The notes under the pieces were generated by a model. That model did not search any database, was not told the origin of the DNA, and saw nothing but the letters and a program-made list of their open reading frames with translations. From contig NZ_CP023994.1 in assembly GCF_003194085.1 (NCBI RefSeq), positions 1,054,001 to 1,118,000 of the forward strand: DNA of 64,000 bases, in the 5' to 3' direction. Within the stretch, counting starts at the first letter, position 1. Every line of letters starts with the position of its first letter. Positions 46,394-54,735 of the stretch are shown piece after piece. Both the position numbers and the translations under genes were made by a program. Source of the stretch: Aurantimicrobium photophilum (GTDB lineage: Bacteria > Actinomycetota > Actinomycetes > Actinomycetales > Microbacteriaceae).

Positions 46394-47776
46394 TTACCCC
46401 TCAGAAAGGATACGCGATAACGCGGCCTCATCTGCTTGGCCCACAGAAACCAAAGAAACCTTGCCAGCAGCAAGTTCCTTGGCAAGATCTTGAATACGTT
46501 CCGGGGTGACTTCCGCCAACAACGCTAATGCAGCGTCGTAGTCAATGAATTCACCCGAAGAAATCTCAGACTTCCCCAGACGAGACATACGAGTATCGGT
46601 GTCCTCTAGTGCAAGAGCGGAACCGCCTGCAAGCTGGCCTTTGGCCCGGCTGAGCTCATCTTCAGTAACACCGTGTTCTGCGAACTTGTGGAATTCGGAT
46701 AACAGCAGCTCGGCTACTTCAGGAGCCTTCTTCGGAGAGGTACCCGCGAAGAGCCCGAACGCACCCGCATCTGAATAGGACGAAGCAAAAGAGAAGACCG
46801 AATAGGCAAGTCCACGCTTCTCGCGAATCTCCTGGAACAGACGTGAAGACATTCCCCCACCCAAGATGGCGTTCATGACAGTCTGGACCACGCGGCGCTC
46901 ATCTGTTGCCACGATGCCGGGAACACCCAACATGATGTTGGCCTGCTCGATGGGGCGCTCAATCACTTGCAAAGCTTTGCCTTGGGTAATGAGTACTGGT
47001 GTGCGAGGACGGCGTGCAACTGGAGTGGCTTCAACCGAGAGATCCCAGCCAGCAGCTTCTAAGGTGCGCTGAACTTGTGCCACGAGCTGATCGTGATCCA
47101 GCGAACCCGCAGCCGTGATGACTAAGTCATTGGGACGGTAGTTGGCACGGTAGTGCGCCACGACCGCTTCGCGCGTGGCCGCACGAATAGTTTCTGGGCT
47201 TCCACCAATAGGGCGACCCAGCGGATGGCCCCCCAGCACACCTTCAAAGAAGCGCTCCTGGGCAACATCCGACGGGTCATCCTCTGCCATCGCGAGTTCT
47301 TCCAGAATGACATCGCGTTCTGTTTCAAACTCATCAGGGTCAATCAAGCTGGACGTGAGCATGTCGCTCATGACATCGATGGCCATGGGCAGATCGCTGT
47401 CGCGAATCTTGGCGTAGTAGCACGTGTATTCCTTGGCGGTGGCGGCATTGTGTTCGCCACCAACCGAGTCAAAGGCAATCGCAATATCGAGTGCGGTTCG
47501 GGTCGGCGTGCCCTTGAACAAGAGATGTTCTAGGAAATGGGTGGAACCCAAGCTCGCAGGGTGTGCCCACTGACCATCGTGAGCTTCTTCTGCTGGAATC
47601 TCATCTCGGGAGCCCACGGCAACCCAATAGCCCAGCGTGACGCTGCGTGCACCGGGCACACGTTCGGTCAGGATGCGCACACCAGAAGGTAAAACGCTGC
47701 GGCGAACGAGAGCATCACCAGATGCAATGAACTGAAGCTCGGGCTGATCGAGCGGGAAAGCAATGGGGTTATTCAT
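46394..47776 (-). CDS. M16-family zinc metalloprotease (pitrilysin/MPP-like)
   Basis: A 460-residue protein with an N-terminal catalytic domain carrying the inverted zinc motif in STHFLEHLLFKGT (H-x-x-E-H) with the third ligand Glu in NAATAKEYTCYYA. The C-terminal half is the non-catalytic M16_C domain with LGGGMSSRLFQEIREKRGLAYSV. It is the protease usually found next to pnp in actinobacteria. ATG 47776 is chosen over GTG 47803; a TAGGCT box lies 10 nt upstream. Confidence 0.94.
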   Translation of the reverse strand: MNNPIAFPLDQPELQFIASGDALVRRSVLPSGVRILTERVPGARSVTLGYWVAVGSRDEIPAEEAHDGQWAHPASLGSTHFLEHLLFKGTPTRTALDIAIAFDSVGGEHNAATAKEYTCYYAKIRDSDLPMAIDVMSDMLTSSLIDPDEFETERDVILEELAMAEDDPSDVAQERFFEGVLGGHPLGRPIGGSPETIRAATREAVVAHYRANYRPNDLVITAAGSLDHDQLVAQVQRTLEAAGWDLSVEATPVARRPRTPVLITQGKALQVIERPIEQANIMLGVPGIVATDERRVVQTVMNAILGGGMSSRLFQEIREKRGLAYSVFSFASSYSDAGAFGLFAGTSPKKAPEVAELLLSEFHKFAEHGVTEDELSRAKGQLAGGSALALEDTDTRMSRLGKSEISSGEFIDYDAALALLAEVTPERIQDLAKELAAGKVSLVSVGQADEAALSRILSEG

Positions 47777-47821
47777 ACGGTGCTCAAGCCTAGGGCACAC
47801 CACCGACGTGCGGCAGAGATA

Positions 47822-48835
47822 TTAAGAACGTTGACGTCCAGGCAGCCAGTTACGACCTTGCTCAGCAGAGGCACGATCCAGGTCCGCTAACTGCTGGCGA
47901 GTGAGTTGAACCTGAGGGGCGTGCATGAGTGCTTCGAGTTCACGAAGCGACTCAACACCCGCTGTGGGGATGCCCACGGCAGGACGACCCAAAACCCAGG
48001 CCAATGCCACGGTGGAAATATCCACGCCCTGCGTCATGGCGATGTTGTCCAAGATACGCAAAACATGTGTGCCATGGCGTCCACCATGTTGTGCCGCACG
48101 ACGAGCGCGCGTATCACTGGGGTTGAAGCCCTTGATGTTGCGGTGACGGCCTAAGAATCCATTAGCCAACACGAAATACGGCATCACGGACATGCGCTGG
48201 GCAATCGCCATCATGGCGATATTTCCTTCAACAATGTCCCGTCGAAGAAGCGAGTATTCCAAAGCCACAGCTTCGAATCGAGGCAAACCGCTGCCCGCCG
48301 CAATGCGTGCTTCCAGAAGCCGATCGGCAGTGAAGTTGGATGCACCAAGCGCACGAACTTTGCCTGCTTGGATGAGGGTTTCAACCGCGGAAAGACTCTC
48401 CTCGAGTGAGACATCAGGGTCTTCGGCGTGGAAGTAGAGCAGGTCGATGTGGTCGGACTGCAAACGTTCGAGAGAAGCATCAACAGCTTCGATGATGTTT
48501 CTGGCAGACAGGCCAGGGTATTCAGGATGACGTCCCACCTTGGTGGCCACAACCACCTTGTCGCGGTTACCACGCTCGCGCATCCACTTGCCAATAATCT
48601 GTTCTGACATTCCTGAGGAATACGAGTCAGAGGTGTCGACCAGGTTGCCACCGAGTTCAACGAATCGATCCAGAAGATCTGTCGAACGACCACTAGGAAG
48701 AGTCCAGCCAAACACCGCTCCACCGAGAGCTACCGGATAGACCTCAATGTCGGTTTGACCGATGCGACGCAGAGGAGTTTCAGCCTCTGCGGAGCGGGCT
48801 GCTCCGGAGGCTACTTCCCCTGTTTCTCCGGTCAT
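47822..48835 (-). CDS. Aldo/keto reductase
   Basis: A 337-residue NAD(P)H-dependent TIM-barrel oxidoreductase. The tetrad is visible: Asp in LVDTSDSYSSG, Tyr in the same segment, Lys in VVVATKVGRH and His in LLYFHAEDPD. The cofactor end is LGRPAVGIPTAGVESLREL. A polar N-terminal extension of ~20 residues precedes the barrel. It sits between pnp and the M16 gene, interrupting their usual adjacency. A TATCGT box lies 7 nt before the ATG and no SD is seen. The substrate is unknown. Confidence 0.92.
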   Translation of the reverse strand: MTGETGEVASGAARSAEAETPLRRIGQTDIEVYPVALGGAVFGWTLPSGRSTDLLDRFVELGGNLVDTSDSYSSGMSEQIIGKWMRERGNRDKVVVATKVGRHPEYPGLSARNIIEAVDASLERLQSDHIDLLYFHAEDPDVSLEESLSAVETLIQAGKVRALGASNFTADRLLEARIAAGSGLPRFEAVALEYSLLRRDIVEGNIAMMAIAQRMSVMPYFVLANGFLGRHRNIKGFNPSDTRARRAAQHGGRHGTHVLRILDNIAMTQGVDISTVALAWVLGRPAVGIPTAGVESLRELEALMHAPQVQLTRQQLADLDRASAEQGRNWLPGRQRS

Positions 48836-48886
48836 AACTCTGACGATAGAGCAGAAATGTCACAGCAATGTTACGACAGACCAACG

Positions 48887-48937
48887 GTCTACTAGTAGAC
48901 GGAAATTGTCCCCCGCCAGGGCTTTAAAGTGTCCCCC
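48887..48937. repeat. 14-bp palindrome followed by two TGTCCCCC direct repeats
   Basis: GTCTACTAGTAGAC (48887-48900) is a perfect palindrome. Right after it come AAATTGTCCCCC and TAAAGTGTCCCCC with a 23-bp period (TGTCCCCC at 48907 and 48930). Repeated TGTCCCC-type motifs are typical of IS21-like transposon ends, so this may be a relic of one end. No transposase is nearby. Confidence 0.45.
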
Positions 48938-48943
48938 AGAAAG

Positions 48944-48979
48944 ACGAAACCCGCCCCACCAAAGTGGGACGGGTTTCGT
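48944..48979 (-). terminator. Rho-independent terminator after pnp
   Basis: A stem of about 15 bp with one mismatch (CGAAACCCGCCCCAC against GTGGGACGGGTTTCG), loop CAAA, then TCTTTCT on the minus strand, 11 nt after the pnp stop. Confidence 0.87.
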
Positions 48980-48989
48980 TGGAGTGAAT

Positions 48990-51239
48990 TTACTCTGCGT
49001 CGCTTTCAGCGGCTGCTTCGCCCTCTTCACCTTCGAGAACGGGCTCAAGCGAAAGCTTGCCACGGTCATCGATCTTGGTGATCTTGACGAGAACCTTCTG
49101 GCCAACGGAGAGAACATCTTCAACGTTCTCCACACGCTTGCCACCAGCGAGCTTGCGCACCTCAGAGATGTGCAGCAGGCCATCCTTGCCAGGAAGCAAG
49201 GAGACAAACGCACCAAAGGTTGCGAGCTTGACGACGGTACCGAGGAACTGCTCGCCAACCTCAGGGTTGGTGGGGTTCGCAATGGCGTTAACCTGTGCGC
49301 GAGCTGCCTCAGCCGAAGGACCATCGGTTGCACCGATGTAGACGGTTCCGTCATCCTCGATCGAGATGGTTGCACCCGTCTCGTCCTGGATGGTGTTGAT
49401 CGTCTTGCCCTTAGGACCGATGAGTTCACCGATCTTGTCGACAGGAATCTGAACGCTGATCACGCGAGGAGCAGTAGCTGCCATCTCGTCAGGACCATCG
49501 ATCGCTGCGTTGATGACAGCGAGGATTGCGGTACGAGCTTCCTTCGCCTGAGTCAGCGCACCGGTGAGCACGGAGGCAGGGATGCCGTCGAGCTTGGTGT
49601 CGAGCTGAATCGCGGTGATGAATTCAGAAGTACCAGCAACCTTGAAGTCCATGTCGCCGAGAGCATCTTCTGCACCGAGGATGTCGGTCAGAGCTGCGTA
49701 GCGGGTCTCACCGTTGACCTGGTCAGAAACCAGACCCATAGCGATACCTGCAACAGGAGCGCGCAGAGGAACACCAGCGTTGAGCAGCGACAGAGTCGAT
49801 GCACAGACCGAACCCATCGAGGTCGAACCGTTGGAGCCCAAAGCCTCAGATACCTGACGGATGGCGTAAGGGAACTCTTCACGTGCAGGAAGCACGGGAA
49901 CGAGAGCACGCTCTGCCAGGAAGCCGTGACCGATTTCGCGGCGCTTAGGAGTTCCCACACGACCGGTTTCACCGGTGGAATATGGAGGGAAGTTGTAGTG
50001 GTGCATGTAGCGCTTCGAAGTGATCGGAGACAGCGAGTCAATCTGCTGTTCCATCTTCAGCATGTTCAGAGTGGTGATACCCATGATCTGGGTCTCTCCA
50101 CGCTGGAAGATAGCTGAACCGTGAACGCGAGGGATGACCTGAACTTCAGCATCCAGTGCACGGATGTCGCGCAGACCACGGCCGTCCATACGAACACCCT
50201 CGGTGAGGATACGTCCGCGAACAACCTTCTTAGTTACCGACTTGTACGCAGCACCGAACTGGTTGAGAGCAATCTCTTCGAGCTTGCCTTCGGCAACCTG
50301 TGCAGCGATAGCTTCCTTGACGCGTGCCTTGACCTCGTCGTCAGCGTTCTGACGCTCAATCTTGTCTGCGATGAGGTAGACCTTCTCGAGGTCAGCAAGT
50401 GCGAGTTCGCTCACTGCGGCGTAAAGCTCGTCAGAGTAAGGCAGGAATACGGGGTAGTCCTGAACTTCCTTTGCCGACTGACGTGCGAGCTCTTCCTGAG
50501 CCTTGATGAGTGCGGTGAGGAAAGGCTTCGATGCTTCGAGACCCTGAGACACGATTGCCTCGTCGGGCTTGATGCCGCCAGCCTTGATGAGGTCCCAGCT
50601 ACCTTCGGTAGCTTCTGCCTCAACCATCATGATGGCGACGTCTTCCTTGCCATCCTTGTCCACAACGATGCGACCAGCAACGACGAGGTCGAAGACGGCG
50701 TCCTTGAGCTGCTCAACGTTGGGGAATGCAACCCACTGGCCGTCAATCAGAGCCATACGGATACCACCGATAGGACCAGAGAAAGGCAGACCGGAGATCT
50801 GGGTTGATGCGGAGGAAGCGTTGATGGCCAGTGCGTCATAGAACTCACCAGGAGCAATAGACAGAACGGTAACAACGATCTGAACCTCGTTGCGCAGACC
50901 ATCAACGAATGATGGGCGCAGTGGGCGGTCGATCAGACGGCAGACCAGGATGGCCTCAGTCGAGGGACGGCCTTCACGACGGAAGAACGAACCGGGGATC
51001 TTGCCTGCTGCGTAGCTGCGCTCTTCAACGTCTACGGTCAGAGGGAAGAAGTCGAAGTTATCCTTAGGCTGCTTGCTGACCGAAGTAGCAGAGAGCAACA
51101 TGGTCTCTTCATCCAGGTAGGCCGCAACTGCGCCCTGAGCCTGCTGTGCGAGACGACCGGTTTCAAAACGGACGACGCGCTTGCCGAACTTACCGTTGTC
51201 AATAACGGCTTCGGCGAATTTGATTTCTGGACCTTCCAT
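48990..51239 (-). CDS. pnp: Polyribonucleotide nucleotidyltransferase (PNPase)
   Basis: A phosphorolytic 3'-5' exoribonuclease. Two RNase PH domains are present; the second carries [12 protein letters not shown] and [13 protein letters not shown]. They are separated by an all-helical domain and followed by KH ([19 protein letters not shown]) and S1 ([17 protein letters not shown]) domains and an acidic tail. At 749 residues it matches actinobacterial PNPases, which also make ppGpp-related products in some species. An SD GGAGAAAC precedes the ATG. A hairpin lies in the leader at 51263-51287. Confidence 0.98.
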   Translation of the reverse strand: MEGPEIKFAEAVIDNGKFGKRVVRFETGRLAQQAQGAVAAYLDEETMLLSATSVSKQPKDNFDFFPLTVDVEERSYAAGKIPGSFFRREGRPSTEAILVCRLIDRPLRPSFVDGLRNEVQIVVTVLSIAPGEFYDALAINASSASTQISGLPFSGPIGGIRMALIDGQWVAFPNVEQLKDAVFDLVVAGRIVVDKDGKEDVAIMMVEAEATEGSWDLIKAGGIKPDEAIVSQGLEASKPFLTALIKAQEELARQSAKEVQDYPVFLPYSDELYAAVSELALADLEKVYLIADKIERQNADDEVKARVKEAIAAQVAEGKLEEIALNQFGAAYKSVTKKVVRGRILTEGVRMDGRGLRDIRALDAEVQVIPRVHGSAIFQRGETQIMGITTLNMLKMEQQIDSLSPITSKRYMHHYNFPPYSTGETGRVGTPKRREIGHGFLAERALVPVLPAREEFPYAIRQVSEALGSNGSTSMGSVCASTLSLLNAGVPLRAPVAGIAMGLVSDQVNGETRYAALTDILGAEDALGDMDFKVAGTSEFITAIQLDTKLDGIPASVLTGALTQAKEARTAILAVINAAIDGPDEMAATAPRVISVQIPVDKIGELIGPKGKTINTIQDETGATISIEDDGTVYIGATDGPSAEAARAQVNAIANPTNPEVGEQFLGTVVKLATFGAFVSLLPGKDGLLHISEVRKLAGGKRVENVEDVLSVGQKVLVKITKIDDRGKLSLEPVLEGEEGEAAAESDAE

Positions 51240-51516
51240 TGAAGGTTTCTCCTTTGTTTTACGTCGATTCCCCGTGTGGGATTCGACTCATACGTTCGAA
51301 AGCAGAACAAGACAGAACGAAGGCGTTATCAACGCACATACATCGCACGAGTATCAGACTTCGTGCTGGCCACCAGTAGAAATCCACCAACATCTGTTGG
51401 TAAACCACCACCGAAGACCAGCGAACTGCCTGCCTGCTCTTCTCTAAGAGTACCCCAAAACCCTCAATAAGCCCATGAAGGCTGACTTTCGAAGATGAAT
51501 GTCAGGTTAAATCACA
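51240..51516. other. Intergenic region upstream of pnp: leader and promoter space
   Basis: About 320 bases lie between rpsO and pnp. No open frame is convincing on either strand. The part nearest pnp holds the SD and an imperfect hairpin at 51263-51287 (10 bp, one A-A mismatch in the RNA). The middle holds a small CCAACATCTGTTGG inverted repeat. PNPase leaders in other bacteria are self-regulated through a stem-loop, so this may be the equivalent, but that is inference. Confidence 0.4.
51263..51287 (-). promoter_or_regulatory. Leader hairpin 24-48 nt upstream of the pnp start
   Basis: GTCGATTCC and GGGATTCGAC arms form a 10-bp stem with a single mismatch and a 5-nt loop, close to the pnp SD. 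Confidence 0.4.
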
Positions 51517-51544
51517 AGAGCCACCCCGAAGGGTGGCTCTTGGT
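51517..51544 (-). terminator. Rho-independent terminator after rpsO
   Basis: A perfect 12-bp stem CAAGAGCCACCC with tetraloop CGAA, followed on the minus strand by TGATTT, 17 nt after the rpsO stop. Confidence 0.88.
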
Positions 51545-51560
51545 GAACGTCTGTATTCGA

Positions 51561-51830
51561 CTAGCGACGCAGACCGAGGCGCTCGATGAGCTTACGGTAG
51601 CGAGTGATGTCGACATCGGACAGGTAGCCGAGAAGACGGCGACGCTGACCAACGAGCAGCAGCAGTCCACGACGTGAGTGGTGGTCGTGCTTGTGCTCCT
51701 TGAGGTGCTCGGTCAAGTCCTTGATGCGCTTGGTGAGAAGTGCAACCTGAACCTCAGGAGATCCAGTGTCACCGGGGTGAGTTGCGTATTCGTCGATGAT
51801 CGCCTTCTTGACATCTGCTTCAAGTGCCAT
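51561..51830 (-). CDS. rpsO: 30S ribosomal protein S15
   Basis: An 89-residue primary 16S rRNA-binding protein. It has [20 protein letters not shown] and [20 protein letters not shown], the conserved central loops, and ends [13 protein letters not shown]. The start is ATG 51830 (MALEADVKK), 8 nt after AAAGGGG; an upstream in-frame start at 51872 would add a non-homologous segment. It is a single-gene unit ahead of pnp. Confidence 0.98.
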   Translation of the reverse strand: MALEADVKKAIIDEYATHPGDTGSPEVQVALLTKRIKDLTEHLKEHKHDHHSRRGLLLLVGQRRRLLGYLSDVDITRYRKLIERLGLRR

Positions 51831-52042
51831 GTTGGGATCCCCTTTCTTAGTACCTCGTTGCGCGGCGCCCATGACCTTATGTCTGAGCTCTCTTTATCCG
51901 CGGCCGTTAGACGGCAACTTCACAAGGTTATCAGAGTGTGAGGCGCGCCAGAAACCAGAGGTCAATCCGTTGTTCACTCACCGGGAGTAGCCTGAAATGG
52001 AGTGACAACGGTTGTTGTTTCTCGCAACAGTCAGGAGTAATC

Positions 52043-52402
52043 ATGAATTTCGGTGAAGCAATCAAGTTCGGCTTCAGCAACTACGCCAACTTCCAGGGAC
52101 GTTCTCGTCGCTCAGGTTTCTGGTACTGGACACTTTTTGAAGCAATTGTCAGCGCCGCCTTCAACATTCTTTCCGGTGGAGATTCCTCGAACATCTTCGG
52201 AATTGTGGGCACCATCGCAGCCCTGGCATTGTTTCTACCTTCACTAGCGTTTTCAGTTCGCCGCCTCCACGACATCAACAAGTCGGGCTGGTTTGTCTTG
52301 TTCGCCCTGATCCCACTTGTGGGCTGGATCTTTCTGCTGGTTTGGTATGTCAAGGACAGCGATGCTGATGCTAACCGCTTTGGTGCTAGCCCCAAAGGCT
52401 AA
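52043..52402 (+). CDS. DUF805 membrane protein, first of three tandem copies
   Basis: A 119-residue protein with a cytoplasmic start (NFGEAIKFGFSNYANFQG), the family signature GRSRRSGFWYWTLF, about four transmembrane helices and the second signature SVRRLHDINKSGW, ending DADANRFGASPKG. The start is ATG 52043 after AGGAG; the longer frame to 51938 has no RBS. It is about 70 percent identical by eye to the next gene, including the final NRFGASPK. DUF805 proteins have no firm function. Confidence 0.9.
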   Translation: MNFGEAIKFGFSNYANFQGRSRRSGFWYWTLFEAIVSAAFNILSGGDSSNIFGIVGTIAALALFLPSLAFSVRRLHDINKSGWFVLFALIPLVGWIFLLVWYVKDSDADANRFGASPKG

Positions 52403-52416
52403 AACAATCCATGTGC

Positions 52417-52455
52417 AATGACTGCCCTCAGCGAGAATCGCTGGAGGCAGTCATT
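52417..52455 (+). terminator. Hairpin terminator after the first DUF805 gene
   Basis: An 18-bp stem with two mismatches (AATGACTGCC ... GGCAGTCATT outer part, CAGCGA/TCGCTG inner part), loop GAA, then CTTTG. Confidence 0.8.
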
Positions 52456-52513
52456 CTTTGATAAGTGTCAGCTCGACTAGCCTGAGACACATCGTCTACT
52501 AACAGGGGAACCC

Positions 52514-52873
52514 ATGACTTTCGGAGAATCAATCACTATTGGCTTCAAGAACTACGCCAATTTCCAGGGACGTTCACGCCGTTCGGGTTACTGGTGGTGG
52601 TTTTTGTTTACCGTCCTCGTCAGCGCAGCTTTTAACATTCTTTCGGGCGACAAAGACAATTTCTTCAGTGACCTTGGCAGCCTGGCAAGCCTCGCATTAT
52701 TGCTTCCCTCCCTCGCGTTTGGTGTGCGTCGTCTCCACGACACCAACCGTTCAGGGTGGCACCTGCTCTATGGCCTCATTCCGATTGCAGGTTTCATCAT
52801 GTTGTTGATCTGGTTTGTCCAAGACAGCGACGTTGAAGCTAACCGTTTCGGAGCTAGCCCCAAGCCTGCATAA
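52514..52873 (+). CDS. DUF805 membrane protein, second tandem copy
   Basis: A 119-residue protein of the same length and layout as its upstream neighbour: TFGESITIGFKNYANFQG, GRSRRSGYWWWFLF, FGVRRLHDTNRSGW and a C terminus NRFGASPKPA. Differences are spread along the length, so the duplication is not very recent. An SD AGGGGA lies 6 nt before the ATG. It has its own upstream terminator and a strong one downstream. Confidence 0.9.
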   Translation: MTFGESITIGFKNYANFQGRSRRSGYWWWFLFTVLVSAAFNILSGDKDNFFSDLGSLASLALLLPSLAFGVRRLHDTNRSGWHLLYGLIPIAGFIMLLIWFVQDSDVEANRFGASPKPA

Positions 52874-52884
52874 CAGCTCAATCA

Positions 52885-52926
52885 TTGAAACTGCCCTCTG
52901 TGTTTATTCACAGGGGGCAGTTTCAA
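52885..52926 (+). terminator. Hairpin terminator after the second DUF805 gene
   Basis: An 18-bp stem with one G-T pair (TTGAAACTGCCC ... GGGCAGTTTCAA), loop TTTATT, followed by TTCG. The arm ACTGCCCTC is shared with the terminator after the first copy. Confidence 0.83.
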
Positions 52927-52964
52927 TTCGGGGGTTAATCCCTGGATAAGCCAAGATGGAGATT

Positions 52965-53357
52965 ATGAATTTTTCTCAGGCGATTCAATCTGTTTTTTCC
53001 AAGGCAACCAAGCTTGAGGGCCGCGCTCCGCGCTCAGAATACTGGTACTGGGTTCTCTTCACCTTCATCGTTCAGATGTTCACCATTCTCCCCGTCATTC
53101 TGGTAGCCATGTTGATTCCTCAGCGCGATGTCTGGGCAATTCTTCCTTTCCTTATTGCTGCAGGTTCGATCTGGGTATTCCTGTGGATTACGCGCATCAC
53201 TGTGACCGTGCGTCGCTACCACGACCAGGGCATGTCCGGCTGGATGTTCTTCATCGGATTTATCCCCGCTGTGGGAGGTCTGCTCGAAATCATCTTCATG
53301 CTGCAGCCCAGCCAGCCAGGTTCGAACAAGTTCGGTGTTCAATACCTCGGTAAGTAA
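52965..53357 (+). CDS. DUF805 membrane protein, third and divergent tandem copy
   Basis: A 130-residue protein recognisable by NFSQAIQSVFSKATKLEG, GRAPRSEYWYWVLF and VRRYHDQGMSGWMFF, ending SNKFGVQYLGK. It is clearly more diverged than the first two: Ala-Pro in place of Ser-Arg in the first motif and H-D-Q-G-M in the second. The start is ATG 52965, 4 nt after TGGAG, rather than ATG 52956 upstream. It has a longer central loop before its last helices. Confidence 0.87.
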   Translation: MNFSQAIQSVFSKATKLEGRAPRSEYWYWVLFTFIVQMFTILPVILVAMLIPQRDVWAILPFLIAAGSIWVFLWITRITVTVRRYHDQGMSGWMFFIGFIPAVGGLLEIIFMLQPSQPGSNKFGVQYLGK

Positions 53358-53370
53358 TCGCTCTTCGCGC

Positions 53371-53376
53371 TAGCTT
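53371..53376 (+). promoter_or_regulatory. -10 box of leaderless promoter for the YggU-family gene
   Basis: TAGCTT, CTAGAT spacer of 6 nt, then ATG 53383. No SD is present. Confidence 0.52.
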
Positions 53377-53382
53377 CTAGAT

Positions 53383-53604
53383 ATGCGCGTTGTGGTTCGG
53401 GTGAAACCCGGCAGTTCCAAAGGTCCTCTCGTCGAGTCAGACGACGAAGGTATTGTCGTTTTCGTGCGCGAAAAAGCTATTGATGGCGCTGCCAACGAGG
53501 GAGTAATAAAGCTCATGGCTGATCATTTTGACGTGCCCAAGTCACGTGTCCGTGTTGTGCGCGGTCACACTGCACGCATCAAACAGGTCGAGATCGACGA
53601 CTAA
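53383..53604 (+). CDS. DUF167/YggU-family small protein
   Basis: A 73-residue protein with the DUF167 pattern: VRVKPGSSKGPLVE, DGAANEGVIKLMADHFDVPKSRV and VVRGHTARIKQVEID, a ubiquitin-like small fold of unknown role. It is the complete usual size. Its last four bases overlap the convergent esterase gene. A TAGCTT box lies exactly 6 nt before the ATG, giving a probable leaderless start. Confidence 0.92.
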   Translation: MRVVVRVKPGSSKGPLVESDDEGIVVFVREKAIDGAANEGVIKLMADHFDVPKSRVRVVRGHTARIKQVEIDD

Positions 53605-54287
53605 CCGGTTACGTTCCTGCGCAAGAACGCAGCAGCGTCTTCGATTTCTTCCAAAGACAAGCTGTGGCCCACATGGGCATAGAGCTTGGCTTCCACATCG
53701 AAGTGTTCTGGTAACCAGCGGCGCGTGAAGTCAATGAGGTTGGGGGTGATCACGGGGTCTTGTGGATCGCGACCCCAGAACAATGGCGGCTTTACATCCG
53801 CGAGCGCTTGATCGCGCTCTGCAGCACCCTCAGTGGTGTCATCCACAGCAAAGCTGGCAAAGAAGACACCTGCTATGAAGCGTTCAGGCTGGTGACGGAA
53901 GAGCTGAGTGAGCATGACTCCCCCTTGGGAGAAGCCTAGTAGTGCAACATCACCTAAGCCGCCGACTTCAGCGTCTAGTTCATCAATCCACTCAATGAGG
54001 CGGTGGGTGGAGGCAGTAACTTCGTTGATGTCACGGCGAAGAGTGTCATTCTCTGCGTCGTAGTCAATGGCGAACCAGGCGTTGCCCGGTCCTGCAGTGA
54101 GCGGTGCTCGCAACGAGGCAATAACAAATTGTTCGGGCAGGTACTGCCCTAACGAGAAGAGGTCGCCCTCGTTCGAGCCGTAGCCATGCATCATGATGAG
54201 CAAGGGGCGTTCGGCCAGAACGGTGGCGACACTCTCTCGTGGTACTGACCACCGCACAGCGGTGCTGTCGATGGCAGGGAAGGTCAT
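53601..54287 (-). CDS. Phospholipase/carboxylesterase-type alpha/beta hydrolase
   Basis: A 228-residue soluble esterase. LIMMHGYGSNEGD is the oxyanion region, LLGFSQGGVMLTQLF the nucleophile elbow (Ser), the Asp is in FWGRDPQDPVIT and the His in YAHVGHSLSLEEIED. This is the YpfH/acyl-protein thioesterase-like group. It has no signal peptide. The start is ATG 54287, 3 nt after the FKBP stop, so the two are probably one transcript. Its 3' end overlaps the YggU-family gene by 4 nt. Confidence 0.9.
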   Translation of the reverse strand: MTFPAIDSTAVRWSVPRESVATVLAERPLLIMMHGYGSNEGDLFSLGQYLPEQFVIASLRAPLTAGPGNAWFAIDYDAENDTLRRDINEVTASTHRLIEWIDELDAEVGGLGDVALLGFSQGGVMLTQLFRHQPERFIAGVFFASFAVDDTTEGAAERDQALADVKPPLFWGRDPQDPVITPNLIDFTRRWLPEHFDVEAKLYAHVGHSLSLEEIEDAAAFLRRNVTG

Positions 54288-54289
54288 GC

Positions 54290-54664
54290 TTAGCTAACGC
54301 CCAGCAGGTCGATAACGAAGATGAGGGTCTTACCGGAGAGGCGGTGACCGCCACCAGCTGGACCGTATGCCTTAGCGGGAGGGCACACGAGCATGCGGCG
54401 TCCGCCGACCTTCATACCAGGGATACCTTCTTGCCATCCGGAGATGAGGGCCTGGAGAGGGAAGTTGATGGATTCGCCACGGTTCCAGGAAGCGTCGAAT
54501 TCTTCGCCGGTTTCGTATTCAACACCGACGTAGTGCACGTCAACGGTTGCACCGGGGGTTGCTTCTGCGCCGTCGCCGACGACGATGTCTGTGATCTCAA
54601 GCTCCGCGGGAGCAGGACCCATTGGGGCGTCGATTTCTGGCTTTGTGAGGTTGTGTTCAGTCAT
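54290..54664 (-). CDS. FKBP-type peptidyl-prolyl cis-trans isomerase
   Basis: A single-domain FKBP of 124 residues. A short N-terminal extension precedes GATVDVHYVGVEYETGEEFDASW (active site), PLQALISGWQEGIPGMKVGGRR, and the C-terminal PAGGGHRLSGKTLIFVIDLL. It has no signal, so it folds cytoplasmic proteins. The last 18 nt of its upstream region read CAGAAT-N6-ATG, close to the leaderless pattern except for C in the first position. It is followed directly by the esterase gene. Confidence 0.95.
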   Translation of the reverse strand: MTEHNLTKPEIDAPMGPAPAELEITDIVVGDGAEATPGATVDVHYVGVEYETGEEFDASWNRGESINFPLQALISGWQEGIPGMKVGGRRMLVCPPAKAYGPAGGGHRLSGKTLIFVIDLLGVS

Positions 54665-54685
54665 GGGTTAATTCTGGCAGAGAAA

Positions 54686-54716
54686 AGGGCCGGCTCCTTC
54701 AGAAGGAACCGGCCCC
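54686..54716 (-). terminator. Rho-independent terminator after the permease gene
   Basis: A stem of about 13 bp with one mismatch (GGGCCGG and CCGGCCC outer arms, TCCTT/AAGGA inner), loop CAG, then TTTTCTCT on the minus strand. It separates the permease from the FKBP gene. Confidence 0.88.
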
Positions 54717-54735
54717 GTATTTCACTGGAGGTTAC

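Noticed and set aside
48762-50117. Long open frame (451 codons) on the plus strand
   Set aside because: It is antisense to pnp, has no family motifs, and its composition is that of a complement of a strongly biased gene.
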